Below, in pieces: positions 12,440-24,999 of a stretch of DNA of 64,000 bases. The stretch covers positions 5,130,001-5,194,000 of the forward strand of contig NC_037094.1 of assembly GCF_002994745.2 (NCBI RefSeq). The letters run 5' to 3'. Each line of letters starts with the position of its first letter. Position 1 is the first letter of the stretch. The notes under the pieces were generated by a model. It was not told the origin of the DNA. It was given only the letters and a program-made list of their open reading frames with translations, and did not search any database. The DNA comes from Rosa chinensis. Taxonomy: Eukaryota > Streptophyta > Magnoliopsida > Rosales > Rosaceae. A program made the position numbers and the translations under genes.

Positions 12440-14440
12440 AGTCTAGTAATTTGTAGAATTGCGGAGGGAAATAACCTCCAACTTGTAGCGCACACATCAA
12501 TTCAATATTGTCAGACCTCTCCCTCTCAGAAAGTGAAAGATCAATTTATTGTTTTGTTTTGGGTTAAAAAAGAAAACAAAAAAGGTTTCACTTATGAATT
12601 GGTCCTGTTTTAATTTGAAGCTTTTCCATTGAAGCTCTACACAAACAAGGACCCTCTAGTTTTGTCCAACAGTAATTTTTTTGCCTAAACCCATTTTTTG
12701 TATAGATATTTCCACGGTAAGAAATTTTCTTTACAATAAAAGTGAATTTGAGCAAGACCAACTGACCAATCATCACTGGATTTTTTGGTTGCAGATTCTT
12801 TGTGAAAAGGAAAGGAGAATTATTCCTGTAAAAAAGTGGACCACAAATCAATTTTAACCCGTTGATTATATGTCTCATTTCATTGTTGAATGTGACACCC
12901 TTCATACTTGTCTGCCCTTCAAATCTAAGGATATCTTTTGATTTTGTTATAATCTCCACTACATGATGTTTTGTTGACCCACATTAACGCTCAGGTCTTG
13001 AATCAAATTGATGCTTCAGTTTAAAGGAATTTATATCTCTATACTCTCTATCCATCATTAATGGTTTATGCATCTCTGCTCAGATCCACAAACCCTTCAT
13101 CATTTAAGAATGGTTAAGCTGATTGATACGATGGTTAGGACAGCATTCTTTTCTCATCCATGTTCCCACTTCAACTTAAACTTAATCATAACCACAACAA
13201 ACTTCTAACATCAAAATCTTCTTCTCACCTGGACATGGGGTTGGGTCTTTCAGTTAGGCTGGGTTCCAAATTCCGTTTCAAAAAAAAAAAAAAATCTTCT
13301 TCTCACAGTCTTGATACCAGTTTGGCATGGTTTATGTTGTGCAAAAAGCTGCTTAAGTAGCATAATATATTTGATAAAACTTAATAAAACAACGTATTTC
13401 AAAAAGTTACACTATTAAGCTTTAAGCTGTTGCTTTTAGTCGGTAATAAGCTAAAAGTTACAGCTACTTACAATTTAAACCAAGCTATTCTAAAATGAGT
13501 CTTAGTCAAGATCATCTAGTGATCAAACAATTAAGAGACCATACATTTATCAATATTAAAGTTGAATTCAATTATTCGTAATTATAAATTTCTTGATCAT
13601 TGGAAACCAACCTACTAGAATACTCCTTACAGATATGTATTTGTATCTATAAAGAAGATGATGCATTTGCTCTATACATGTAAATTTGCAAATAATGCAG
13701 GCCTAAATTTCCTGAGGGTTTTGGACTTATATGTGGGCGCATTTTAGCCCAGAACTTGAAAAGTTGAAATGGAGAATTGGCCACGTCTTAGTAATAGACA
13801 GAGAATCTTTCTGACTTTATCAAATTTTACTAATTCACCAGAGAAGGAAAAAAGTGTGCACCCTTTTCAAAAATTAAATTTCCAGTTCATATTTCGGATA
13901 AACTGATAAAGAATGGCCTATTGGTTTTAAGGTACTATTCAAAAATGGGAAAGCTTTGTTGTTACTTGTTATAGTCAGTTAGTTTAAACCAATATATGCA
14001 GCAGGGTCAAAAGAGTTCACCCTCATGGCCTCATAGTCAAAAAAGCTAACGAAGGTTTGATGGGTGGACTTGAACACAGCTTTATATGCACACAATTTTA
14101 GGTAAATGTATTCCATTGAGTTGTTTTATCATATTTTACGAGTCACTATTCTGACGACTCTCATTACGTTACGAATGAACTTTTAAACCATATAATATAG
14201 AATTTTTATTGTATTACATTGCGTGATTAGAGATTAGACAATTGAGTTTTTAATTGAATCAGTCTTGAATCAATCGACTGTTAATTCAACGACTCTCATT
14301 GCATTTGAGAAGATATAAAGCAAAAAGCATAGTAGAATTTTCTGCAACACTAATGAGATTACAGCACTTTTGCATGTGAGATTGGTAGTTGGATGAAAAA
14401 TTCTCTGGGCCTATCTTGCAGTTCCTAAAATTCACCACCT
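12440..14440. other. Intergenic region without a recognised gene
   Basis: AT-rich DNA between the DENND6-like gene and the MYB gene. ORFs are short and have no recognisable domain. The only structured item I see is a small retroposed insert with a poly-A tail at 13229-13290. The MYB promoter should lie near the right end. Confidence 0.6.
13213..13306 (+). mobile_element. Tiny poly-A retroposon with 16-bp target duplication
   Basis: The sequence aaaatcttcttctcac at 13213-13228 is repeated exactly at 13291-13306. Between the copies lie about 50 bp of unique sequence (gttgggtctttcagttaggc and flanks) ending in a run of A. Long direct repeats bracketing a 3' poly-A insert are the mark of LINE-machinery retroposition. 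The insert may be a truncated SINE. Confidence 0.7.
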
Positions 14441-14774
14441 CTATGATTGCCATTGTCTCACTTCAGTAGCAGTAAACTGATGCAGAGAGAGAGAAAGCAA
14501 GACATAAAGAAAGAGATTTTTTTTCAGCTCCAACTTGCCTAGATGACAAATCACCCATCCCTTCACTTCCAAAGTGGTCCTCTTCTTCATAATTTGACAA
14601 CCTCCTCCTCCTCCTCTCACCTTTATCCTACACACGCTCTCCTCCCTCACCCTCTAATCCTGCGCACCCCCCCCCTCCTTCCTCTCCCCTCCCCCTAAAC
14701 AACCCAACAAGACCAAACCCTGAATCCCGAACCCACTTCACCATCTTCCAGACTGAAACAGCAGCATTTGAGTT

Positions 14775-16043
14775 ATGTCGAGCTGGACCCGAGAAGAAGA
14801 CAAGGCCTTCGAGAACGCAATCGCTTTGCATTGGATCGAGGACGATGAGGAATCATCGTGGGACAAGATAGCGTCTTTGGTTCCGAGCAAGAGCATGGAG
14901 GAGTTGAAACGACACTACCAAATGCTAGTGGAAGATGTGAGTGCAATTGTGTCAGGGAACATTCCGGTTCCTAATTATGGAGGGGAAGAAGCTACCACAT
15001 CGGTGAGCAAGGAGAGCAGTAGTGCTCGGGCTTCTTCTTCTGGGGTTTCAGATAAGAGATTGAGTAGTGGCCATGGAAATGGAGGTGGGTTTTCGCCTTT
15101 GGGTCATGACTCGTCTGGTCATGGAAGTAAAGGAGGGTCCAGGTCAGACCAAGAAAGAAAGAAAGGGATTCCATGGACAGAAGAAGAGCACAGGTATATA
15201 TTTATATATATATAGATATGAATTTGTTCACTTTTATATGAGTCTTGCACTGAAAGAATGAAACTTGAAGCTTATTTCTAGCAAAGTACAGAGCTTTTTA
15301 GGTCAAAGTAGATTCATAAACACAAACCCATCTTCTTGTTTTTTTGGTATGGCAAAACACTATCTTGTCCATGAATTGGTTTTCTATATTTGGGACAGAC
15401 AAGAATTGATTCATTCAATGTGGGTGTGTAGGCAATTTGACGTTATTGAATTGTTAGTTTCCTATTGATATATGGCAATCTAGTTGATTAAAGAAGGAAG
15501 GCGAATCTCTTTTAATTATTATAGAGCACTTGCTGACTAGTTTTCTTGTTTTTCAGGTTATTTCTACTTGGTCTTGACAAGTTTGGCAAGGGAGATTGGA
15601 GGAGCATTTCAAGGAACTTTGTCATTTCCAGGACCCCTACACAAGTGGCTAGCCATGCGCAGAAGTACTTCATTCGCTTGAACTCGATGAATCGGGACAG
15701 GAGGAGATCGAGTATCCATGACATTACCAGTGTCAACAATGGTGGGGATGTCCCATCTCATCAGGCACCAATTACAGGGCAACAGAGCAATGCTTATGCC
15801 CCAAGTGCAGCCGCGATAGGACCACCATCGGTGAAGCATAGGCCTCATCAGCCGCATATGGCGGGTTTAGGAATGTATGGAGCGCCGATGGGGCACCCAG
15901 TTTCTGCTCCTCCGGGGCATATGGCATCCGCGGTTGGCACTCCTGTTATGCTTCCTCCAGGGCACCATCCCCACCACGCCCATCCTCCCCCGTATGTTGT
16001 CCCAGTTGCTTACCCAATGGCACATCCGACAATGCACCAATAA
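14775..16043 (+). CDS. MYB-related transcription factor, DIVARICATA/SRM1-like (SHAQKYF class)
   Basis: Two exons, 14775-15193 and 15557-16043; 906 nt, 301 aa. It has an N-terminal SANT/MYB repeat ([17 protein letters not shown]...WDKIASLVP, residues 4-55) and a second repeat ([20 protein letters not shown]...[14 protein letters not shown], about 131-180; the motif residues are W, TEEEH and SHAQKYF). The C-terminal tail is rich in Pro, His, Met and Ala. The intron splits the second repeat after EEH, as in its relatives. The R/SHAQKYF repeat binds GATAA/I-box-like DNA; the family includes Antirrhinum DIVARICATA and Arabidopsis SRM1 (salt response). The assignment to SRM1 rather than another DIV paralogue is by resemblance only. 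The leader is CT-rich. Confidence 0.93.
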
Positions 16044-16563
16044 CAACACTTCTACTAGGATTTCAGATTTTTAGTGATTTTGAAAGGGAATAATACATAG
16101 CAGAGCAGAGTCAAGAGAACTGGATTCACTTTCCTGTAGCATTGATTTCTATTCAAATCATGTTTTTCATAGAACATTTCCGTTAAATTCGTTTTGTAAA
16201 TATGAAAGCAGACATGATGTTGACAATGCAATCCATGTTTTTGTAGGCAACTGGAAACCATGAATGGCTCATTACTGTAAGCTCTCCAAATTTTTTTAAA
16301 AATATTTTTTTAATATGAACCATCGACTGCATCCAATGAAAGGTTTGCATGTAGAGAACACAGACGTTAGCTTTTTCGACTTCAAAAGACATGAGCTAAA
16401 GATGGTTGATTGTTCCAAAAACAGAGGACAAAGATGTACTCCAATTGCATGATATCAATTCTCACTTTAAAAACATTATGGACAAGCCATAGTAGATTTC
16501 ATCCTATTCCAGGAACTAAAGATAATCTACATAGCATGTTGATTATCTAATGCAACGAGTCAA

Positions 16564-19141
16564 TCAAACACCCTTTCGCTTCACATGGGCATGCCGATTT
16601 TGCCCCTTTAAAAAATGATACAATAGACCCTTCCGTCCCCATTTCCACCACATTGGAGTCACAGCCCTCCGTTTCTTTTCTATTTGTTTTCCTGCAAGCA
16701 AAGATGTAGGTTAAAGTAAAGATCTAGACCTGTCGGCCAAAGAGTGTATACTGTATAGACTATAGAAAAGAGACAAGAGTCCTCACTTTTGTTTTCAATA
16801 GAGTGCATTCTCGCTTGTGACTGCAATTTCGTAAAGTTGGATGCCAAAACAGGCCAGTAGTTGCTTTGAATTTTAAGGACCTCTAGAACAGTCTGCAGTC
16901 CAGATCTGGAAGGTGAAGTGTTGTCCAATTCACATCCTGGACTTTCACCTAGTAAAACCTATCTCATAGAAACAGAAATCAGAAACATCTCGCATAACCT
17001 ATCTAACCTCCAAAGAAAGTAAAATGCAATTGATGCTAAACAAGTAAAATGGGAAGCACCGGCATCTCTTGAGATTTAAGACCATGTGCTGTGGCCAATG
17101 GAGACACACATAACAAAATCGTTTCATAAATGAAAGAAATGATTACCTTAATTACTGAAGTAGCAGAAGATGATATTGACCGTAGATTGTACCTGCCAAA
17201 AGAAAAAACATCATCCAAATCAAGTTCTACCAAAGATGGAAATAGAATATAAGAGACCAACAAAACTTAAAGATGAGCCACTAACCCGCCCTCAAGAATT
17301 ACTAACAACTTCCCTCCACACAAGTCGGTCAACATGTCAGTCATCTTTGCATAGCCGGCAGGAGTAACCTACGGTAACAAAATCACTAGAATATAAGACG
17401 TATGGTAACAAAATCACTAGAATATAAGACGTACTAAAGGCAAAGATGCTGTGCAACAAGCTTTTTTAATAAAATGACACGGTAAACAATCAGATATCAG
17501 CAGCCATATGATTAAAAATTATCAGAAAATATCAGAAATCCTTACATCACAGCATCCTAGAGGATCACCCCTCGCTGCATCAAATCCTGCTGATATGATG
17601 GTGACATCGGGAGCAAATGCAGAAGCTGCAAAACAATAATGGTTTCAGAAACCAGTACTTGAACATCAGAAAATCAAACCAAAACAACCGTGAGTCCCCA
17701 CCCCACCCCCCACCCAGAAAGAAAGAAAGAAAAAAAGAGATATGACTATCAAATATGTAGAAAACTAATTTTTCAACTTTTGTGTGAAACATGAGGATAT
17801 GATAGATAAACCTTATGAGTTCATGCATGTAGTGAAGATGAATGTAAATATTATAACAGTCCCTGGAAAAGAAGATAATAACCTATAGGAAGCACAACAT
17901 GCTGAAATGCGAAAACATAGTCATTATCACCCACTCCACCACGACTCCATGGAACATTCACACAGTATCCTTCAGCTCCCATGGTACCAACCTGAGGTAG
18001 CCATCACTCAAGTCCCTTAGTTATATTCCAACACATAACAGTATGATAAATGACACTGCAAGAACACAGTACAGAATAAAATGCAACTAACAATGACAGA
18101 AAAACTGTGGGAAATTTTGTTACCTCATCAGCGGCTCCAGTACCAGGATAGAACTTTCCCCCCTCATGTCTATGTAAGGATATATACAGGACCTAAATAA
18201 GAGGCCCAGCTTATCAGCACTAAAAACCAAGCAAACCAGAGATGAAACCAGAAAATTCAATCATTATGATGCTCACTGATTTGTTCTGTTCAAATATTTC
18301 CTGGGTGCCATTCCCATGATGAACATCCTGCAATTATTATTGAACATTCAGGGTTGAATATTAAACCAAAATTGCTTCCAGAGGAACATAATAATGAGAT
18401 AATTACATTAGAGGATCAACTTACCCAATCAACAATTAGCACTTTCTTAGCCCCAGAAACTTGAGCTGCTATTGCAGCAACTGCTGCATTATTGTGGAGG
18501 CAAAACCCCATAGCCTGCTTTATACCAGCATGATGACCAGGAGGACGAACCTGAGACATTTGAAAGAGTAACTATCAGCTCTGTAACTCTAAAACAACCC
18601 AAATATGGCTACATGAGTAACTGATCTTTGGGTAACTTGCAATGTAGTATACTATGCTGTAGCCTGTGCAATGATCTACTACAATTTATTCCCTGTCCTT
18701 TCAACAATGAGAAATATGTAAAGTTCGGGGTAGTGAATTGCCAAAATTGAAAGCACAGGGAGTAGATTGTCCCAGAGGCTACAGTACAGGGTAGTACTGC
18801 AATTAGCTTTAAGATTTTTCATACCAGAGCAAAACCATTTTTTGTACGTCCAGAAACAATTGCTGAAGCAAGATCAGCACATAAACCTGCTGCAAGCCTA
18901 GCAGCGCGTGCTGAATGTTCATTGGCATATGTGTCAGGGGTGAAATAACTGCCAACCATCCATAACTTAATAATCAGGTGGCAATACCAAACGATTAATG
19001 CAAGCTGATGTTGCTCACTAACCATAACAAACTTAAAAATATTTTGTACATAGGTCTAAACAAAATATATCAGATCTAGGGGTACCCTTTCTTCCATTTA
19101 TGCTCAGAATCATGATGTTTCTTCTATGAATTATATGCTTC

Positions 19142-19174
<33 letters not shown>

Positions 19175-19564
19175 TTTGCTCAGGTGGAAGAAAAAGGTGC
19201 GGATTTCCAGTTTTGACCCACTTTCCGATCACATTTTTACATCTTAGCCGTTCAGTTTTTAGATCCTAATGTATAGATCATCTCTGCAAAATTTCAGCCA
19301 ATTTGATGATCGTTAAGGCATCCAAAATTGCAATTTACACGAACGGACAGAATCTGTCGAACCGGAACCGTTCGTATTTATAATGGTAAATTGCAGTTTT
19401 GGATGCCTGAACGATCACCAAATTGGCTGAAATTTTGTAGAGGTGATCTATACATTATGACCTAAAAACTGAACGGCTAAGATGTGAAAATGTGATCGGA
19501 AAGTGGGTCAAAACCGGAAATCCGCACCTAAGCAAAAAGTGCGGATGTCCGCACCGGAGAAGCG

Positions 19565-19627
<63 letters not shown>

Positions 19628-21740
19628 ACTTACCTAGAAAACATATGGCCTGTAAGATCAACAGCTTCAACATGCTCCAAAGAATGGACCTTTAATTTGA
19701 AAAAGTAACCCCACAATTACAAATTACAAGCAAAAGGAAGAAAACCTCCATTATTATTGTAATTTACTTCCTTTTAAAGGACAAACTACCCCCAACAACT
19801 TATTGATTAAGTGAACTACAAACCCTAAACCTCCCAAAGTCAGAAGTCAGCTAACTGGCACTCCACTGAGGAGCCATCTGAAGGGTGGGTTGCTTACCAT
19901 CTGAAGTTCTTCACGCGTGATTTCTCTAGCGGGAATTGGATAACATCGTCCTGGAAAGATACCTGCAAAAGTTAAAATTCCACATTTGCTATTAGTCTAA
20001 AATAAGATAACAGTAACATCCAACACTTGACAAATGAACACCAGTCCACAGTCCAATCAAACTTAATCAGTAACAATTGAAGTGCACAACTTTTAAAAAA
20101 CTTCAATGAGATAAATACCAGCTGTAGCAAGGCTAGCAGCAATAGCTCGAATACGGTCAGGTCTTTCTGGGTGTGGATGCGACGTCAATTGAATCTACTC
20201 TAGCACGGCAATCACCAGAAAAGAGGACGAACAAAAATAGTGTTAGTATTGCATAAACAGAAATGAAGAGTTTCTAACTTGCCACATTAGTGTAAAAAAA
20301 AAAGCTTTATGGCGCATCAAAAGTTATTGCAGTTTGGATGTTCAGATAAGTATTGATACGTAATCTAGTAAAACTTCATATATCTTGACTTGGAAGGAAG
20401 ACATGTATTGCAGAAACACCATACTTCTGAATGTAGCAACATTCTCTCATCAAAACCCACAGCAGTAGAACTGTTAGACGCTGAATCTTGTGACCCTGTG
20501 TCTACCAAACAAAAAAAGAATTATATAAGAAAGTCATCAACATCACTAGGACCAATTTTGGCAGTCAGTCTACCAAAACTCAATAACAAATTAAACACAC
20601 CAAGATTTCAAGATAGGCATACAATAGACTCTTAGAAGGGATGGTAAAAACAATACTGACTCGCTTGATCTTAGTCTTAGTTCTTTTATATGATCTGCAA
20701 ACCTCTGAGTGACTTCACAGTTCACACATACAAGAAGGATACTGAACTATGTGAAGGACCTTGAACATATCACCACAACCTCATATTAAGCACAACGAAA
20801 GAAACACCAAAATTTCTGATACCAGAGTTACAGTGTAATTTTAAGCATCTTCAAATTTAGTAAACAAAATAAACAGGTGCCAAAAGGCAATACTGGCCAC
20901 CACATAAGGTTGGCAGCAAGACACGTAATAGTTGCATAAACATGATTTCTTAAGAGAAATCGTAGCACATTGACACACCATCTAAAAATAAATGAATCAA
21001 TAGCCAATCAAGTACCCACCTTTGTGTCTTTCTCTAATGTCAGAATCAATTTCAGTTAGGCCTGAATCCGGTAACAGGGGAGATGCCAAAAACCCATGCC
21101 TAAGAATTCCAGATTCTCTATGTTCCCCACATATCTGCATGGGACCAATAGCACCAAATTATCCTTGCACAACCATGTCTGCCTGACAACATACAAATAG
21201 AACATATCAAAGGCAGAATTGTAACCCAGCATCCCTGGGGAAAGTAACTTACATCACAATTGACATCCCCAAGGTTGACCATTGTGCAGTTGGTGCAGAA
21301 CCACTTCACAAGTTCAACATTCTTTTGCAGGGGCTCCCAATCACTGTCATCATCCTCGTCATCGAGGTCTTGGTTGTACACATCTTGGAAAGTCATTTCT
21401 TTTTGCTGTCCTGCCTTTTTCTGCAGATCAATAAAGTTGAATAGGTAAAGGCAATAGATACAGCCTATACAAAGCATGAACTTGTCCTAATCAACTATAA
21501 TTCTTGAATGTCATACATCAGCATGCCTCTTACACTCTCTTATATCAGAAAACTTACACTTGAAACATCAGGCAGCGTGTTTCCATTCACATCATCTGTC
21601 GATGCATCTTTGCCGAAGACTTCATTGTTTGATTTGTGATGACTTATCTCCGCCTCCCCATTAGCTAAACGAGTCATTTGAAGTGTTTCCAGTATCAAGT
21701 TCTGTTCAGTGCTTGCATGGAGATTTTCAGCCACAATCAT
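16564..21740 (-). CDS. HDA15: Class II histone deacetylase with RanBP2 zinc finger (HDA15)
   Basis: Seventeen coding exons, listed 5' to 3': 21558-21740, 21253-21420, 21020-21134, 20425-20501, 20119-20194, 19898-19962, 19634-19689, 18825-18948, 18425-18550, 18277-18327, 18124-18192, 17883-17991, 17546-17625, 17286-17368, 17147-17192, 16787-16958, 16564-16691; 1728 nt, 575 aa. An acidic stretch ([11 protein letters not shown]) precedes a RanBP2-type zinc finger (FCTNCTMVN...CDICGEH, about residues 97-120). The deacetylase domain follows with [26 protein letters not shown] and [11 protein letters not shown], and EGGYNLRS carries the catalytic tyrosine. It removes acetyl groups from histone lysines in a Zn-dependent reaction; HDA15 is a nuclear repressor in light signalling in Arabidopsis. 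An upstream in-frame ATG at 21758 would add MEFIEG. The first large intron after exon 7 holds a foldback element. Confidence 0.95.
19143..19627. mobile_element. Foldback (hairpin) element in an HDA15 intron, set in TA microsatellites
   Basis: The left arm, about 19196-19346, is the near-complement of the right arm, about 19368-19528, leaving a loop of only about 20 bp. Both arms start from ggtgcggatttcc / ggaaatccgcacc. TA runs flank both sides (about 19143-19172 and 19567-19605), the right one followed by a GA run. The element lies wholly within the intron 18949-19633, so the HDA15 pre-mRNA would contain a roughly 150-bp hairpin. This fits a MITE inserted at TA sites; the superfamily is not determined. 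Confidence 0.85.
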
Positions 21741-22580
21741 TCCTTCAATAAATTCCAACCATCAGCAACAATGCTCAAAGACGCCATCACATTTTCACAA
21801 TCATACACAAAACACAAAACAACAACAAAAACAAAAAAACCCAATATTGTTTTCAAGAAAAGTTCGATTCTTTCACCAATGTACTTTCATCTCAACAACC
21901 TTTCATCATTTCACAGTTCAATCAAACCTTCTTACCCACGAAATCAAAAAAAAACAAAAAAAAGATTCAATCTTTACATTCCCGCCAAAAAAAACTCCCA
22001 AAACCAATCAATTCCCCTATACACGAAACCTCAACAAAAGCCCTGAAATTTACCACGGATAAACCAAATGTACGCAGCAGAAACCGTGCAGAAGAAGCTT
22101 GTCAAATTTTTTGCACCTTTCAATTTACAATACAGTGAGCCTAAACACAGTTACTAGGTGTATAATTTTAACTTTTTACACAAGAACGCAATTCTTGAAT
22201 CTCTGTAAAAAACCAGAACCAGAGAGAGTGAAAGAAAACCCTAGATTGTACGGAATGTATAGATACAGGACGGCGTGTATTTATATCTCTGAAAATCGTG
22301 AAGAGGTTGAAGAAGAAGGGAGTGGTAGTGATACCTGGTAGAGGACAAAGGGTGGGTATGATCTGCTGTAGATGCGAAAGCAGAGCCAAAAATTTCTGGG
22401 GAAAGCAGAAGAGCTGTGCGACCTATCAACTATCGTTTTTGACTCTCTTGTGTTGCAGTGATACCCTTGTTCAGATTCTGTTTCGAGATTTGCCCCTGAG
22501 TGCTTTGAAGTTTGTACCTTTTGTTTTGCGGTGTGGCCCTTTTATTTTCCAAGTTTTTGCTTATGAGACGTGTTAATTGT

Positions 22581-22600
22581 TTAGGGTTTAGGGTTTAGGG
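22581..22600 (-). promoter_or_regulatory. Telo-box cluster upstream of HDA15
   Basis: Nearly three consecutive TTTAGGG units (AAACCCTAA on the HDA15 strand) lie about 840 bp upstream of the HDA15 start codon, probably close to the transcription start since a leader intron is likely. Telo-boxes are common in plant promoters of dividing-cell genes and can also recruit TRB/Polycomb factors. The functional link here is inference. Confidence 0.6.
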
Positions 22601-22619
22601 CATACGGTGGGGGAAATTT

Positions 22620-24780
22620 GGTTACCCAAATGAAAGAGGAAAAGGATACCATGCAAGATTAATAAAGTAATGTATAGGATGTTTTAGCTGAAATTTTGGG
22701 TAAAATGTAGTATGGGGTTGCAGCACGTGAGATACGATGCACGTTACTTAAAACGTATGGTGTGTGTGAGATAATGTGAGAGTTGTCATAAAAAGATAAT
22801 AGAAGTTTTTAATAGGCGAATAAGTTATGTCAGACTGTGGGATAAAAGTGGATATAGTAGTTTGTAAATTGGAAATAATTTAACATCTGATGGAAAGTGA
22901 ATTCACACCAAAGGGGTTCGAGGCTTTAAATTCTCTCCCATTTCAGAGGGTCTTATTTGAATGTGTGTTTCACGTCTTAAGCATGCAGCCATGCACTTTC
23001 CAAAAAGTTGACATGTTGCAAACCTAGAGCCTGATGATCGTACGAGAGTCGGACAATAATTACCACTGAGACATCATCAATCTTCCATGTAAAATGGGAT
23101 AATATTTCCTATTGCAAATCACAGGTCCGATGATCATATGAGAGTCGGACAATAATTACCACTGAGATACTATCATTCCATGTAAAAGGAGTCGGGCGAT
23201 AATTCTAACGACAAAAATAAAACAAAATGTTTCTTCTCGATACCATCAGTATTTTATTTTTTTTATCCGTGAAAAAGTTAAAATAGAGAGAGAGGAAGAA
23301 AATGAAATAATGACAGGTGTCCAGAAAAAACCTTTCGTTGTTATATGCAGACATGGAGTAAAGTCGATGGTACCATCCGGGCATCTTTTCCTAACAAGTA
23401 CCAATATCACCACATTTCCGCTATTTACATGTAGAGATGACATTGTTTGACTAGGTTTGACAAAGTGGGATTTATTACATGACTTTGGTGAATATTTCAT
23501 AGAGTTTTTATAGGGACCTTGATTCTCCTGTCTCTCATTTAGACATTTTTCTTCGTAACAATAAAGTGAATGAAGGAAAAGTTATTGCAATCTTAATAGT
23601 TCTACAAGAGCAAGCCCTGCCTTCTTTGGCATAGATTATACACTTCAGCATAAATTTTCTCTGAGCAGCGAGAAGAGGGAAGATCTAAGAGTGCTTAATT
23701 ATAAATCCAATTCCATGTTAAGATCTGATATTAAACTGCATCTGATTAAACTAATCACTTGCTTTAGTTTGATAAAGGGTGGCACAACGTACCACATACA
23801 AAACTAATAGCCGATCTTAACCCGGAGATTAAACACATCTGATATTAGCCTCTATCATCCTTCATATTAAGCCTGCAAATCAACAAAACTACAGGTTCTG
23901 GTTTTGTTTATCTTATTTGATGCAGGGACAAAAATAAAGATGACCATGCTTCCCTCACCTGAGAACGCTAAGTCCATACTGGCAATATTACCGGGTCTGG
24001 TTTGAGGGGCCTGCCAGATGTGATCAGACCCACAGAAAAAAAGATCAATATGCGAACATCTTCCCTGATTCTCATCTGTACTGTCGCATTCTTTATTGGC
24101 CTTTTTTGGACCAAAACCAAGATAACATACATGATACACCAACAAGCACATATATAATCTCCATAACCAGACAAGGCTCATGTTCATGAATCATCATCTG
24201 TTTTAGGAAACCAGTGATGAGCAACAGTCCCACCCACCATGATGATTGATTGGACCATACATGGTGAGCCCTATGGGGCATGGAAACCTCCCAAAAATGG
24301 AAGAAGAAGAAGAAAGACAAAAGGCTTTGCAGATTTCAAGGGTTAAATAGTGCTTTTGGTTCTGAAATGAAACTGACTATATCAAATTTGTTAACTTCAT
24401 AATGCAAAACAGAACAGTTTTAATAAAGATCAGGCTAAGTTTATCGGAATCACAGGAATTTGAAGGGTAACTTGCTGCTCATCCATACATAAAAACTATA
24501 TTTAACATTCTGTTCAGCAAGAAAGTACTGGCTGATAACACACAAAAACTCATGACAAAGGCCTTTATAGCAAAGAGAGGTCCAAATTTTCAAGCAAACT
24601 ACTGCGCCAAAAATATATCATTAAAAGGAGAAAGAACAAAGAGAGTCATTACAGACAATTGATTACTATACTTAATTAGTTGATAGTACTACACTGATGT
24701 AAAGCATTGAAACGTGAAAGAGAAAGGAAACAGTTTCTGGAGGTGAATAGCACTAGCTCAATTTAGTACACAAGCAACAG
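22620..24780. other. Intergenic region with direct repeats, no recognised gene
   Basis: AT-rich noncoding DNA between the HDA15 promoter and the DVL gene. A degenerate direct repeat (agagtcggacaataattacc plus flanks) occurs at about 23033-23080 and 23115-23170, with a partial third copy near 23190. Minus-strand ORFs at 23867-24320 have no recognisable domain. The right part may be the 3' UTR of the DVL transcript. Confidence 0.55.
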
Positions 24781-24787
24781 CAAAATC

Positions 24788-24928
24788 TTAATCATGCCAA
24801 CATAGAAGCATAACAATACATCTTCTCAAGATATACAGCCTTCCTTTTCCTTCTTTAAGAAAACCGCAGAGTCCTTTACACGACCTTTTCTTCGAGGCTT
24901 CACCACCTGTATTGGTTTCCATCTTCAT
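24788..24928 (-). CDS. DVL/ROTUNDIFOLIA-like (RTFL) small peptide
   Basis: An intronless ORF of 46 codons on the minus strand. It begins MKMETNTGGEASKKR and ends with the family hallmark RLYILRRCIVMLLCWHD followed by TAA. DVL/RTFL peptides are plasma-membrane-associated polypeptides of about 40-140 aa; overexpression alters cell proliferation and organ shape. The conserved C-terminal RTF domain of about 29 residues (SCKGLCGFLKEGKGRLYI onwards) is the functional part. The N-terminus is variable and basic, as expected. The first ATG (24928) follows an in-frame TAG closely; a second ATG two codons on (24922) is the alternative start. A CT-rich leader precedes it, and the gene stands alone between HDA15 and the coiled-coil gene. 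It is easily missed because of its length. Confidence 0.93.
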   Translation of the reverse strand: MKMETNTGGEASKKRSCKGLCGFLKEGKGRLYILRRCIVMLLCWHD

Positions 24929-24999
24929 CTCCTAGCTACTTGGATAATCTGGCTCTCTCTCTCTTTCTTCTGGGTGTAATCACCCTTCTGTAAGCACCA

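Noticed and set aside
12588..12959. 123-aa minus-strand ORF downstream of the DENND6-like gene
   Set aside because: No recognisable domain, no splice partners, low-complexity AT-rich context; probably chance.
21678..22062. 117-122-aa plus-strand ORFs rich in Lys, Thr and Asn
   Set aside because: Antisense to HDA15 exon 1 and its leader intron; low-complexity AAC/AAA sequence.
23867..24320. Three overlapping minus-strand ORFs (68-106 aa)
   Set aside because: No domain, mutually exclusive frames; more likely noncoding or transcript tail of the DVL gene.
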